A DNA stretch of 64,000 bases from Wurfbainia villosa (GCA_025175895.1 CM045990.1:1860001-1924000), one strand, 5' to 3'. Counted from the first letter of the stretch, positions 22,726 to 35,140 are shown. Notes: generated from the letters alone by a model not told the origin. Made by a program: numbers and translations.

Positions 22726-23954
22726 TGTAGGGTCGATCGATGTGATTGTGTTGGCTGACTAGAGGGGGGTGAATAGCCTTTGTCGTAGACGGTGGAATTC
22801 GTTCGTTCGTTGCTCGTTTACAAAACTATTAGCGCAAGCGGAATATGCAAATACAAACAATTAAAGACAAAAGCAATAACAAGAATACAAATGCTAACAA
22901 AGCATGTAACGTGGTTCACGGCTACGCCGCTAATCCACGGTCCGATTCGTCCACGGTGAATCACTCTGCAAGCTTCCACTATTCTCTCCTTTGCACCAAG
23001 CTAGGTGGAAGTAACCTCTTTACAAGAATTCACTCCTCTTACAAATATGATGTAAATAAAACCAAGTAAGAGGATGGAAAAGCTTTAGGGCACTTTGGGA
23101 GACTTTAGAGCATGAACATTAACCTCCCAAAGCCCCACACCCTTCCTCTTTATAGAGGAAGAGGGTTTCTTCCCGTTGACACAAGAGCAGTTGACTGATG
23201 TCCCTATCAGTCGACTGGTCCCGTAGCCGTTGCTCAATAACGACTGCTTTTCACGTTGGATTCCATCCAACGACACCATCATCAGTCGACTGATGGACTA
23301 TCAGTCGAGTGCTCGCGAGCTCGACTCGCTTCTGTGCCCGACACTGCCTCCATCAGTCGACTGCCATTCCATGGCAGTCGACTGATGGTCTGCCAGTCGA
23401 CTGCCATTCCATGGCAGTCGACTGCTGGGCCAAAAACCCATCAATCGGATACCAGTCGAACTCCGTTCGACTCAGAGCAGTTGACTGTCATTCCATGGCA
23501 GTCGACTAATGTTGGGAAATCTCATCCGACACTTAGCCAAATGACCAAGTTTCACCTAAGAGCACTACCCCTTCCCGGGTTACATTCGCTCACTCTCATC
23601 CCTCGGAGTCCCTCGCCTTCAAAGATGTCTTTGTCCGGCCACGTCCCTCGGATGCGCCAAGCGCACGGCTCTGTAGCGCCATCCTTTGCGTCTCACCCTG
23701 AAGTCTACTTCCTCCGGCTTCACTCCAAGCTCCTCGTCCGGCGGTCCCTCGGATGCTCCAAGCGTACGACTTCCGAAAAGCCATCCTTCACCGACTCAAG
23801 GACCGAGTCATGAGAGGTGAAACTCGCCAAGGCTCCATGTGCGAATTACTAAGTCCTGCAAGACTCCAACACACATATCAAATCACAATAACAACCTAAC
23901 TTAAACCCTTTGCCACACACATCAAAACCATATCAAGGGTTGATTGCCTTAACA
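22726..23954 (-). mobile_element. Solo LTR of a SIRE-like Copia, reverse orientation
   Basis: 1229 bp, TGTAGGG...CCTTAACA, with a perfect 5-bp duplication CATGT at 22721-22725 and 23955-23959. Near its left end it has CTAGAGGGGGGTGAATAG, the complement of the CTATTCACCCCCCTCTAG end found in the SIRE-like LTRs at 39130 and 44320. It is inserted in the LTR at 20655-24072. A dense group of CAGTCGACTG motifs lies at 23185-23515. Confidence 0.8.
23354..23508. repeat. Three palindromic 31-mers built from CAGTCGACTG
   Basis: Units at 23354-23384 and 23394-23424 are identical inverted repeats. Each has 14-bp arms (CAGTCGACTGCCAT and its complement) around three central bases. A third unit, at 23478-23508, has three changed bases. 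Each arm is itself mostly a palindrome, so alternative foldings exist. Confidence 0.85.
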
Positions 23955-25034
23955 CATGTGGTGTGTGTGTTGTAATAAATAGTTTATTACTAGTTTTTGC
24001 TTCCGCTGTGTACATGTTTACGAAACGTGTTCGAATACAACACCCACGTCGATGCTACAGGGAAACCCGACATAACCACCTCCAAGATTGGAGATAAGAT
24101 GATTTCTAACTGTAAGAGGTTTTGAGAGTAACATTGCTAGAACTTAAGTCACCCTGATATGTGTTGAGGATGAGATCATGTGCGACATGATCGACATGGA
24201 AGTAGTCACATCCATGTTACTTGTAAGCAACCAAGTTTGAGATCTCAGATATTACTTGCGGTTTGTGATACTGTCTTTGAGAGACTCTCTTTGAGATCTC
24301 TAGGTAGAGTCTTCTGTATAGACTGAGTCTCATACCTGCACAGTGTTAGAAAAATATGACATATTCCTTTATGAGAAATGAGGAATAACACTATGGCACG
24401 TGTTTCATACCACATGTGATAAAACGACTAAGGAAAGTGGGAGCATTAATACTTAAGACAGTAAATGATTATCCCCGAGCTATAGTGTGTGAGATCCAAA
24501 ATCCTCTAGGTGGGATTTCTTGTACCCTTATTACTTTCGGTCATTTCTTGAGGTTCTGATTTAGTGTTTGCTACTTTAGTCTGTTTACCGATAGCTCGGA
24601 AGATAAATTGAGATCTGAGGAACAAGTCTAGGAAAGCAGCTGAGTCGTGGCTGATGGATTCAAGTTTGGGAAAAGAAAGACCAATTGATAATATATCATT
24701 ATCATAATATTCACCGACTGGTCTTTTATGTTTATCCATGTAGGGATTAAACATATTAGTGAATATAATGTTGAGTATATTCTGGGGATACTTTCGACGA
24801 GGAAAGTAGCTCGATTGATGTAATTAATCTTGGATCTGGGGTGCAGCGAGATTATATCTTATGATACAATAATAACTACTCTATCATCCTAACAGATGTA
24901 TAGAGTAGTTTTATTTGCAGGTATACTCGTAAGTTGCATGACGTTCAATCCTGTATGAAAGTCTAGAATGGTGATAGATCATATGAGTTGTTACTTGTGA
25001 CAAAAATTAAATGCCCTCGTGTGTAAGTGGGAGA

Positions 25035-25634
25035 TGTAAGTAACTGATACCCACTAAGGGGCATTCATACACATGAGATAATGAAGTTATCTCATGACTC
25101 CACTAATTTTTCATGGCTTCACTAACATAATTGTATATATGTAACCTCCACTAACACGAATGCATGTTAGTAACTTCCCATATCCTCTTGTATATATAAA
25201 CATATTTGAGTGAAGTATGTTTAGAGGATGAAAGTGAGGAGCAAGTCTCGTGGAGGAGAGTTTCTTGTGTGAGAAGAGGGAGAGGTTTGGTGTGAGTCTC
25301 GTGAAGGAGAAAAAGTGCAAGAGTTGTGTAAGTTTGCGTGTAGGCAATACTTGTGAACCTATTTCTTGTTGAGTAGAACAAGAAGTTCGTCTTTGTCCTT
25401 ATTGAGAAGAACAAGGTATCATCACTAGGCTTTGGATTGCAACATTGTGATGTTGTGGTGAAAGTTCAAATTAAAATCTCATGACTTTTATCCTGATTGT
25501 GAGCCAACGACGAGGATTAGAGTTCGCAGCAGAAATTCCTGAGCAGAGCAGTGCCAGAGAATTTATATCTATTTTGAGGTATACTTGATTTTCACAAAGA
25601 TTTTATATGTGTTAAGATCTTTCTATACCCAACA
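25035..25634 (+). repeat. 3' LTR of Copia A
   Basis: 600 bp, starting TGTAAGTAACTGATACCCAC and ending ACCCAACA, preceded by the purine tract. See the partner at 13241-13820. Confidence 0.85.
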
Positions 25635-26989
25635 GATACATTATAACATATGATCTTTGGGTAAATGAGGAGCTTCTTAAGCTTGATATATTATCAATGT
25701 AGATATTGCACAACTTTATTCTCTCCCTTGATCACTTATCAAGTTTGATCCCCTCTCTAAGGATATCCTTAATTACTATGGGTAATCCTATAAATTCACA
25801 AGTAAATTATCAAATCGAATCCACCAACTTAAAGCATTTTTGAAATGTCAAATATCATGATTAAGCTTAATCACAAGGGAGGAACTTTCTGATAAATTCT
25901 ACCTTGAAACATCATTGTTATGATCCTTATTGCATCTTTGAGGTAAAATGTGCTCGTTTTCCCAAGTTGCTTAGGCCCTACAAAGGGATAGGGTGAATTG
26001 AAATATGATGCAGCACAACCAAGTAGGCCAACCATGATGTAAAGTATCAATGAACTCTTTCATGTCCTTATTGAGTTGAATATTGAGGCGATTCGACTCA
26101 TGTTGATGGTCATTCTATAAGTCATACATGACTTTGTTGTACTTGGGCACATTAGTTTGTCAATTTTCTTTAAAGTTAAACACAAGCTTCTTCTAGGTAG
26201 CAAGTTTAATTTGGAATGATTGATTGGTCAAGTTCAGTTAAATGTTGCAAGAGATGAGTTGTTGTTTCTTATCATTCAGCTGCTTCTAGTCTTTTAGTAG
26301 AATTTCTTTACAATCGTTTGCTTGTACGAGTTAGAGAGTTTGAGTAAAATCATCTATTTATGAAAATATTGAACTGAGTTCTTAGCGTAACTAGAGATTA
26401 ATTCTGAAAAAAGAAGGTTGTGTAGGTTATAAACTTTATGCTATTTTGCTTGTATCATATTACATTTGTGATATGTTGATTATATCATACTTATTGAGTT
26501 ATTGGAGTTTTATCTAAAAAGGTAGAAACTACACTTGTAGATAACTCACTTGAGGGGGTAGTGTTTTTACAGGATGCTCAAATCAAGTGGGAGATTTTCT
26601 ACTTGAGGGGAGTTTTATCCTATTGATTGGAAATTTAAAGAGTTGATTTGAAATTGGAAAGTGTAGGAGAAATAGGAGGTAACAGAAACAACGCTCTCTG
26701 CTCACCACTCAATGGAATCCACCAAAAAGTTTAAAGGAATAACAAGAAGATGAGTCTTCTAATAAGTTTAAAAGCTCATAAAATTTTAACACCAAAAGTT
26801 CCTTTCAACAATAAACAAGATGACCTTTATAGGCGAGTCTTAGAATAATCCTTGAAGATGAGTCAAATGACTTTAATTGAGAGTTGTAGTTCCTAAGACG
26901 TTGAAAATGAACAATACATTTAACAAGATAACATGCAAAAGGCATTAAAACTTGGTCACCCAATACGATGCCAAAAAATATGATTTTTT
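25635..26989. other. Non-coding AT-rich sequence to the right of Copia A
   Basis: Continues the pre-insertion sequence that ends at 13240. No frame over 70 codons, domain or LTR structure is recognisable. GAGGGGGTAG and GTGGGAGA purine runs at 26550-26600 may be remains of a retroelement 3' end. Confidence 0.4.
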
Positions 26990-27896
26990 TGTAGGATCGA
27001 AAATACACTGGGGGTGAATAGCATAAAACTTATCTTTATCATTTTCGTTAAAACTCGTAAAAATACGCAGTAGAAATGTAAACACAAAACCAATACACAA
27101 GTCTTTTTTATTTGGTTCACAGTCGTAAGACTGCTAATCTAAGGTCCGCGATCCAAAATCACTTATCGATGGGAAATCACTAGAAAATCTCTTTCTCGTT
27201 AGAGATAAGAGACGTGTTTCTTTACAAATGATAGGAATACTGATCCTCTAGAAATTAAGTACAGAAAGAAACACAATATATATTAAAATGAATACCTACT
27301 TAAAATGATAATGATAGAGTATGCAGTCGGAGTTTTCGCATTACGACATTGAGGTTGATCATTGAGAACAAGAGATGTGAAGCCAAGCACTTGAGAATTG
27401 ATGATTAGGGAACTCTGTTCGAGACTTCTTTTATAGACATTTTTGGGCGCCCGGATGTCCCTCCAAGGGCCTTCAGCCGAGTCTTGATTTGATCCGCTGA
27501 AGTCGAGCTTTATCCTGTTCCAAGCATCTAGAACCCTTCCAGACACTTGGATTCGTCGATGAACTTGGGCTGGATCTAAGCGTTATCTGAACCTGGCTCC
27601 AGTCGCCTGTATTCTTTCCAGGCGCTTGGAAGTACTTGCATCACGAGATATCATAACATACAAAGAGTAGTAATGTCAGTCTTTCGACTGTCCGATCTCG
27701 ACTTTGATATTCCCTTAGAAATCTTAGTCGGACTGACGCCTAAGATTGTTCCGATACTGAGGACCACATATAAAGTTCTTACCTTTGTCAAACATGTTTG
27801 GACTTTCTTGCTTAGCATCTGATCCTCTGATCACCATGTCTTCTTTCTGATGTCAAGACTTACTAACCCATCACAAATCCTTCACTTGGTATCATC
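26990..27896 (-). mobile_element. Reverse SIRE-like LTR fragment, diverged
   Basis: The left end TGTAGGATCG...CTGGGGGTGAATAGC is the complement of the CTATTCACCCCC-type LTR end. 27680-27760 (TCTTTCGACTGTCCGATCTCGAC, then GTCGGACTGACGCCTAAGAT) parallels 61553-61625 in the SIRE-like LTR at 60808. No internal domain follows. It abuts another LTR at 27897, and no target duplication could be found. Confidence 0.55.
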
Positions 27897-28985
27897 TGTT
27901 GGGTTACGACCGACGCGTAGATGTGCTTTTGTCGTTTCATAAATGAATGCACCGGAATAAAATATAATAATTTTCTAAATTATTACAACACACATATCCA
28001 CGCATGCAAGATTACAATACGTGTGGACATATCCGCCAAATAAAATTTTACATTAAATTAAGAATAAAACTAATTTTATTCTAGTTATACCTTTTGAATG
28101 ATGTTGAGCCAGAAGGGCATCAACCGTACGATGCTCGTGGAGCTTCGTCTCTACTCGTGTTCATGTCGAATCTTCGGAGGGACGACTTCTCTAAACAACG
28201 AGTTTGACCTTCTCTTCGCTACTAGACGAAGCACAAAGGTTGGGTGATCGGAGAGCAAGAAAGTCGGCTCAATAAAATAGGAAACAACTCTTATTTCCTT
28301 AGTGGTCGGCGGCAAGCTCCAAAACCCAACTCTCCTTTGTTCGGCCAAGGGCACAAAGGAAGAAACCTTTGTTCCAAGCCTTAGCCGAAGTTCCCCACTT
28401 CGTTAGGGAGGAGTTAGCCGGACCTAAAGCAAGAGATGGACTTGCTAGGGCCGGTGACAAAGAGAACCCCAACAACTCTTGTTGGCGGCAAGAAGAGGAA
28501 GGAGAAGGAGTAGGCGGCAAGGAGGAAAAGAAGGGGATTAAACACGACCATTAATTAGGTTTTAGCCTTTATAACTCTTTATATAGGCTCTAAACCTAAT
28601 GGGTTATGGGTTAGTGGATCAAATCCATAAGTCCATAACTATTAAGGCTTAATCTCATCCATTAAACCCTAATTTGACTCTTAACCAAAAGAAGACTCAT
28701 TTAATTAAAATTAAACAGGTTTGGTTTATAATTAAACCTCTTAATGCCCAACCAGTCTTCATAAGACGTGCTCCTTTCGTATTTCCGACTTGACAAATAT
28801 TTCTATATTTGCCATGTGTTTGGTCCAACCAAACTCGATTCCTCTCGATCTTGAGAATCCAATTCTCAAACTCGTCTTTAAGTCTCTTCGAAGGATTCGT
28901 TATGCGTGTCAATGATATATGGTTTGCTCTTTTATTCATTCCCAATAAAAGCACATTAATTTTTGAAATTGTCAATAAAACTTGG
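27897..28985 (-). mobile_element. Truncated reverse LTR of the TGTTAGTG-type family
   Basis: The outer end TGTTGGGTTACGACC, a TATA-like box (CTTTATATAGG, ~28577) and a stretch at 28740-28880 parallel, on the opposite strand, the LTR at 21640-22050. Shared features are the GGTTTGGTT words and CTTAAAACG/AGAATC words before the TATA. The distal part of U3 appears to be missing where it meets the gypsy remnant near 28950-28990. No 5-bp duplication was found, so this is a fragment rather than a demonstrated solo LTR. Confidence 0.5.
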
Positions 28986-28989
28986 GATT

Positions 28990-31590
28990 TTTCTATGTCA
29001 TTCTCCCTCAATTGGAAAAGATTCATTCTCGAATGAGAATTGGGTTTATTACCAATACAAGGAGAGAGATAAGCTATATTGAAAGTTGTAGAAACACCAT
29101 AACTATTGGGCAATTCGATCTCATAAGCATTATCACTAATCTTTTTTAAGATCTTAAAAGGACTATTAACTCTATTTTGAAATTTTCCATATCAACCACG
29201 AGGAAAACACTCCTTTCTTAAGTGAATCCAAACCAAATCTTCTTCTCTGAAAATCGATTGCTTTCTATGCTTATTAGTATTTTATGATATTTTTCATTCT
29301 TCTTAACAATTTAATGTCGAATCTTATGCAATTTCTTGATGTATTTTGCATATTCTTTTCCATCTCCACTAAATGATGAGTTATAGGAATAGAAGCCAAA
29401 TCCAATGGAGTGATTGGATTAATTCTGTATACAACCTCAAAGAGACTTCGACTGGTAGTTTGACTAACTGATCGATTATAAGAAAACTCAACTTGAGCCA
29501 GAATCACATCCCACTGGCTTGGATTTTTTCCAACTAAACTTCTTAGAAGATTTTCCAAACTTTTATTCACTATCTTTGTTTGTCCATCAGTTTGATGATG
29601 GTGAGAGAAACTAAATTGGAGTTGAGTTCCAAGTTTTCGCCAAAGGGTGCACCAAAAATGATTCATAAACTTTGAATCTTGATCCGATGTGATGGTTTTT
29701 GGAATACCATGAAATCTTACAATTTCTTTAAAATAAAGATCAACTATATGGGTAGCATCCAAGGTCTTGGTGCAGGAAATGAAATGTTCCATTTTGGAGA
29801 ACTGATCAATAACCACCATGACGGAATCCTTGTTCCTTTGAGTGCAAGATAATCCTACTATAAAGTCCATACTTAAATCTTCCCATGAAACTATTGGTAC
29901 TAGTAATGGTGTGAATAATCCAGTATTTTGGCTATGACTTGGCAATATGACAAGTTATGCACCTTTCAATATAATTTTTGACACTCTGATCCATGCATGG
30001 CCAACAAAAAATCTCTTGAACAAGTATAAGAGTTTTGTTCCTATCAAAATGTCTAGCAAGATCTCCACTAGGGGCTTCATTGATGATGACATGCCTTAGT
30101 TGAGTGTTCAAATACTTCAAAGCTTCATGATCCGAGAAAAGAACAAACTCTTTGTGTAGGATATAAGGTTGCCAATGATTCAATGCTCGAACAATATCAA
30201 AGAATTCATTATCATATGTAGAATGATTGCGTCGTGAATGATTTAACATTTTACTAAAAAAAAGATGGGATTACCTTCTTGGCTAAGAACACTGTCAATT
30301 TCCACATTTGAAGCATCACAGTCCACTTTAAAAACTTTATTAAAATCTTGTAGTTGTAATTTTGGAGCTTCTTTAATCTTTCTTTTAAGAAGTTCAAAGC
30401 TATGTTGTTCCTCCTTCGTCCACGGGAAGTTGTCCCCTTTCAAACATTGAGTTATAGGTGCAATAATAGTGTTGAAAATTTTGATAATCCTATGATAGAA
30501 TGATGTTAAACCATGAAAACTTCGAATATCCTGGAGAATTTGAGTTGGCTAGGTCATAATAGCTTCAATCTTATTTTCATCCATTTTGATGTCATATGAG
30601 GAAATAACATAACCTAAGAATATCAGGCTATTGGTGAAGAAATGACACTTCTTCAAGTTAGCATATAACTTTTGCAACCGTATAGTAATTCAAAAACCTG
30701 GCAAAGATGTTTCAAATGTTCTTCCGGGCTAGAGTTGTACACAAGAATGTCATCAAAGTAAACAACAATAAATTTCCCAGTGAATGGTTTAAAGATATGA
30801 TTCATAAGTTGCATAAAAGTAAAAGGGGCATTAGAAAGACTGAATGACATTATCAACCATTCATAAAGTTTGTCCCTTATTTTGAAGGTTGATTTTCATT
30901 CATCTCCCGACCACATGTGAATTTGATGATAGCCACTTCAAAGATTAATTTTAGAACTGATCTTGAACCCATGAAGTTGATTGAGAAAATCATCAAAGCG
31001 AGGGATAGGAAAGCGATATTTGATAGTGATTTTGTTTACCACCCTACTATCAATGCACATGCGCCACAAACTATCTTTCTTTAGTACAAGAAGGGTCGGG
31101 ACAACATAAAGACTCTTGTTTTCTCGGACAAGACCTTTAGTCAAAAGGTTCTCAACTTGTCTTTGTAACTCTTCATGCTCCTTAGAGTTCATTCTATAGG
31201 TTGTCTTGTTTGGAATTGAAGCATTGGGGACTAAATCAATGTAATGTTGAATATTTAGCATAGGAGGGAGTTCCGAGGGAATTCTTTCAGGCACCACATC
31301 TTGAAATTCTTAGAGAAGTGGTTGAACTTGCAAAGGGACAACATGTCCTTCATTCTCTTCCAAAACTACCAATGCAAAAGCCTCACCAAATTCACAAATA
31401 GTCTTATCCACTTGACACTGGGAGAATAAATCATTTCCATCCCCTTTTGAAGGTTTAGGAACATTGGCCATCTTGGTTGGCCCCAAAATAATCTTCTAAC
31501 CATCTTTAACAATACTATAAGTATTTTTGAAGTCATCACGATGAGTTTTCCTATCAAATTGACAAGGTCGACCAAGAAGAAAATGACAAG
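28990..31590 (-). pseudogene. Gypsy pol: protease end, RT, RNase H, integrase (broken)
   Basis: Protease end with LLGRPCQFDRKTH (31500-31590). The RT N-terminal half is at 30938-31297 (WRMCIDSRVVNKITIKYRFPIP), with a frame break near 30900, then the active site VVYFDDILVYN (30740-30790). RNase H-like pieces are at 30243-30443 (FKVDCDAS) and 29932-30249 (FSDHEALKYL; HHCC-like CITCH). Integrase at 29274-29945 keeps MDFIVGL and TSDQDSKF, but where the family has the catalytic Glu in TDGQTE it has Lys (TDGQTK, ~29583). A C-terminal tail (GVSTTFNIAYLSP) is at 29020-29110. Several stops confirm a dead copy. Confidence 0.85.
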
Positions 31591-31599
31591 CACTACAAA

Positions 31600-32260
31600 A
31601 ATAAGAGGATTTGGCGACGAATTTTGCAACAAATTTTGAATAAAAATTAGTTGCAATGAAATTTTTTTCATTGTTAATAATTCGTTGCAAAAATTGCAAT
31701 GAATACAAATTTCATCGCAAAATTTATTGCTAATTAGCGATAAAAATGGCAACAAAAATAACTCGTCGTCGAATTTGGTGATGAAAAAACATTTTCATTG
31801 CCAAATCTGCGACGAAAATATACTTCATCGCAAAAGACTAATAATTTTATTTGCCATATTTTCATGAAAATTTTGTGACGAAAATAAATTTCGTCGCAAA
31901 ATTTTCCATGAATCGAATTTTTGTTGCAAAATATTCAAGATCAGTTAACTGAAGAATACCATCAGTCGATTGACGACTTACTAGTCGGCTACGAGAGGTT
32001 CTGCAAGGTGTTACAGTATATCAGTCGACTACGAGAGGTTCTGTAAGGTGTTATACAGTAGATCAGGTGACTAATCCTGATGATCAGTCGACTGATAATG
32101 GTCGTGAGCTATCAGGCGACTGGTGAATATTTCCAGTCGACCAATGTCGCAGATTTTGCAACAAAATTATATTTTCGTCGCCAAATTAGCGACGAAATTT
32201 TTTTTTGTCGCTAAATTTGCGATGAATCTTGTTTTCATCGCAAATTTAAAAAACTATTAT
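31600..32260. repeat. Left subterminal repeats of the small CACTA, with CAGTCGACTG motifs
   Basis: TTCGTCGCAAA / TTTGCGACGAA words occur in both orientations. At 31930-32150 there are CAGTCGACTG-type palindromes and a roughly 56-bp duplication (CTACGAGAGGTTCTG(C/T)AAGG at 31989 and 32029). The layout matches 1490-2500 in the large element. Confidence 0.75.
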
Positions 32261-32930
32261 ATAATTTACTATTTTTACCTGTTTTTACAAATTTTACTCC
32301 AAACACATCTTACAATATATAAAAATTCACATATCAAACTTGATAAAACATCTAATCATTCAAAATGATTCATCAATACAAATAATAAACCATTCATCGT
32401 ATGCAACTTATAATACAAAAATATCGAATGTAACAAGTCAAGAAACATTTAGGTATAAAATTAAAACACAACTACCATCATCAACTCTAATGTATCTTTC
32501 ATCTCGCATATCTTCCCTCTCAACAATTGATCCGGCAACTGGAGAAGGAGATCTTGTAGCTGGAGAATTGAAGATCCTGCAACTAGAGAAGGAGATCTTG
32601 TAGTTGGAGAACTAGAAGATTCTGCAACTAGAGAAGGAGATATTGCAGCTAGAGAATGGGCCAAGACACATGTCTTGCAAGTGAATCAGACGATACAGGA
32701 GTTGAAGCAGAAGAAGAGAGTATTCTTCCATTACTATTCCATCTATAACCATCATGTCGAAATTATCAATCATAATTATTAGAATAATAAAGTAAAAAAG
32801 AATCACATCTTCATCGGATGTATAATGAATAATAAGGAAAAACTTACCATATTTTATCTGAAATACTAGACGGCGAAATAATCTACTAGTATATCAAAAA
32901 AATTCTCTGATGCCTTATAACTTACAATTT

Positions 32931-33252
32931 TTTTCTTCACTCAATTTGCATCACTATCTATATGTGATATCTTAACTTCTCCGATCGAACTCTCACCTTC
33001 GGCTTTCCTCTGTCTTAGACTCAGAATCATGTCTAATAACATGGCATGAAAAGAATCTGCCAAATTGTCCTAACTTCTTGTATCATCCTGAAGCGACTCT
33101 GGTGTCCTGGTGACAATTTTGGCAGATCCTCTTCATGCCATGTTACTAGACATGATTTCAAGTCTAAGCCAGAGGAAAGTTGAAGGTGAGAGTTCGACCG
33201 GAGAAGTTAAGATACCACATATAGATAGCGATGCAAATCGAGCAAAGAAAAT
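32931..33252. repeat. Long inverted repeat (~140 bp arms)
   Basis: The left arm 32931-33070 and right arm 33111-33252 are reverse complements with scattered mismatches. Examples are CTTAACTTCTCC (32971) with GGAGAAGTTAAG (33200), and CATGGCATGAA (33041) with TTCATGCCATG (33132). The spacer is about 40 bp. A transcript would fold into a long hairpin. Confidence 0.85.
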
Positions 33253-33649
33253 AAAATGTAATCTATAAGAAACTACTGACCATCTTCTCAAAGACTGATG
33301 ACATCTTGTAAATATGTGGAACAACATAGGTGCTTATTGTATCATAAAATTTGAAACCTAAAAAAAGTAATGTAAAGGAAAAAAACAACAATGAATTCTC
33401 CGAGGAAGAAATGCATAAAATTAAATATTAATTATATATATTATAGAATGATAATTCTATAAATTTTTGAATATACAATATACCTGTCCTGGTAGAAGCA
33501 ACGGATGAGCTCACAGCAGAAGACTTTACAGACACACGGATCACCTGAAGGACGAAGTATAATAAGCCTATGAAAAATAAAACATTAATTTTGTATTTAT
33601 ATTACACATTATATAATTTAAATGATTTAATTCGAATAACATGTTGACG

Positions 33650-34480
33650 TTTTGTGCATGATCCAAGGTCGACATAATAGTTGTGCGCGATCTAGGACAA
33701 CGATGAACTACCTACGAGCCAGGAACAATGCCTCAACTGAGTGAACAACCCAGACAGGCCATCAGCGTGATAAAGCCGTCGATCCTAATCGCATGAACGA
33801 CACCGAAAGGACATTAGCGTCACAGAGCTGTTGGCCGCGCGAATGACGTGCAATAGGTGGCAACAAAGCGGCAAGCACATCGCCCCTGCTGCGCGAAGGA
33901 CGCGGCAGGGGCATCCCCTGCCATGCGTCGGTCGTGCGGCAGGGGCGTCGCCCCTGCCGTCGACTGCCGCGCCACTACCGCACGGTAGGGGTGATTGTCG
34001 CGAGCACGCGTCGCATGCTCGTGGTAGTACATGCCTGCCGGGAGCATGCGTCACGTGCTCACGACATCACGCGTCTGTCGCGCGCGAGCTCGCGGTGGCC
34101 TACCGCGAGGCCGCCGCAAGCTCACAGCAGACCACTAAAAGCTCACGATCGCCGCGAGCTCGGGGCAGGCCACTACTGTGAGCATCGTGCTCACGGCCGA
34201 CCTTTGCAAGCGTCGTGCTCACGGCAGGCCACCACGATCGTCGTGCTCGAGGCTAGTCGCCGCGAGCGTCGTGCTCGCGGTCGGCCGCCACGAGCATCGT
34301 GCTTGCAGCAAATAGCCACGAGCTCATGCGGTGGCAGGCCTGTCGCGAGCTCGCGCAGCACTTGCCGATCGCGCGCGGATGTACTCTCTACTCCGACAGT
34401 GGAAGAGCGGGGAAGAGGAGAGGGAGAGATGCGTACTCGGAGAGGATCGATCAGAGCATGAGAAAAGGAAAGGGAAAGGG
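33650..34480. repeat. CpG-rich block with short palindromic tandem repeats in the small CACTA
   Basis: This is very GC-rich between AT-rich flanks. 34150-34370 holds about five diverged copies of a roughly 35-bp unit, CGAGC(A/G)TCGTGCTC(A/G)CGG plus GGC(C/A)(G/C)(A/C)CC. 33890-33960 repeats GGCAGGGGC(A/G)TC. Open frames on both strands (for example 33934-34461) are Arg/Ala/Ser-rich and look like products of GC bias. Its counterpart in the large CACTA is 8430-8800. Confidence 0.6.
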
Positions 34481-34499
34481 ATGGAGTTGATAATTAGGA

Positions 34500-35140
34500 A
34501 TTTAGCACCAATTCTGTGACGAATTTAATATTCGGCGCAAAAATTCTATGACCAATTCTGTGACTAATCAAATATTCACCACCAATTCTGTGACGAATTT
34601 AATATTCGTCGCAAAAATTTGCATTGAATTATTGAATCGTTGCAAATTCGGAGATGAATTTATATTTCGTCATAATATTCTACGATGAATTTTATTTTTT
34701 GTCGTAAAATTGGTGACGAAAATTAAATTCATTGCCAAATTAGCGACGAATATTAAATTCGTTGCAAAGTTCTCCTGCCGTTATTTTTTTGCCAAATAAT
34801 TGAAAGTGTCTGATGAAAATATTTCGCTGCCAAATTTGTCAGAAATTTTGCAACGAATTCCTGATTCGTTGTAAATTTACAATGAATTCGTGATTCATTG
34901 CAAATTTTTGTAATGAATTTGATTTTTCGTCGTAAATTTGCGACGGAAAATCAAATTCGTTGCAAAACTGTGACGATATTTGTGACGAAATTTAATTTGT
35001 TACAAATGTAAATAAGTTTACAACAAAAAATTTTTGTTGGAAATTTTGTTACTAATTTGCAACGAAATTTACAATTCGTCACAAATTTTGTTGCAAATTT
35101 ATAACAAATTATTTTCGTTGCGAAATTTCGTCACTATATT
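34500..35140. repeat. Right subterminal repeats of the small CACTA
   Basis: Repeated TGTGACGAATTTAATATTCG and AATTCGTTGCAAA words occur in both orientations up to the right TIR. Confidence 0.75.

Larger units (their letters stand above)
20655..24072 (+). mobile_element. Long solo LTR (same broad family) in Copia A 3' region
   Basis: TGTTAGTG...CCCGACA, flanked by a perfect 5-bp duplication TAACC (20650-20654 and 24073-24077). The span is 3418 bp, of which 1234 bp is a later solo LTR plus its duplication, leaving about 2.18 kb. CTATAAAAACACG at about 22011 looks like its TATA box, followed by a GC-rich transcribed-looking part. There is no PBS, purine tract or coding region. Small open frames around 22045-22600 lie in the R/U5 part and resemble nothing known. 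Confidence 0.8.
13241..25634 (+). mobile_element. Copia LTR retrotransposon A (Tnt1-like), decayed, with nested LTR insertions
   Basis: It has a left LTR 13241-13820 and right LTR 25035-25634, both TG...CA and clearly homologous along their length. The 5-bp flanks are GACAC (13236-13240) and GATAC (25635-25639), a target duplication with one change. A primer-binding site (TGGTATCAAAGC, 13822) complements initiator Met-tRNA, and a purine tract AAGTGGGAGA (25025-25034) abuts the right LTR. The order gag, protease, integrase, RT, RNase H fits Ty1/copia. About 5.1 kb of the span is other LTRs inserted later (17730-19383 and 20655-24072). Confidence 0.9.

Noticed and set aside
27897..28985. Complete solo LTR
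   Set aside because: No 5-bp duplication (TCATC on the left is not repeated at a plausible right end) and the distal U3 seems missing; reported only as a fragment.
33785..34519. Arg/Ala-rich ORFs on both strands
   Set aside because: Explained by the CpG-rich tandem repeats; frames shift between units and no domain is visible.
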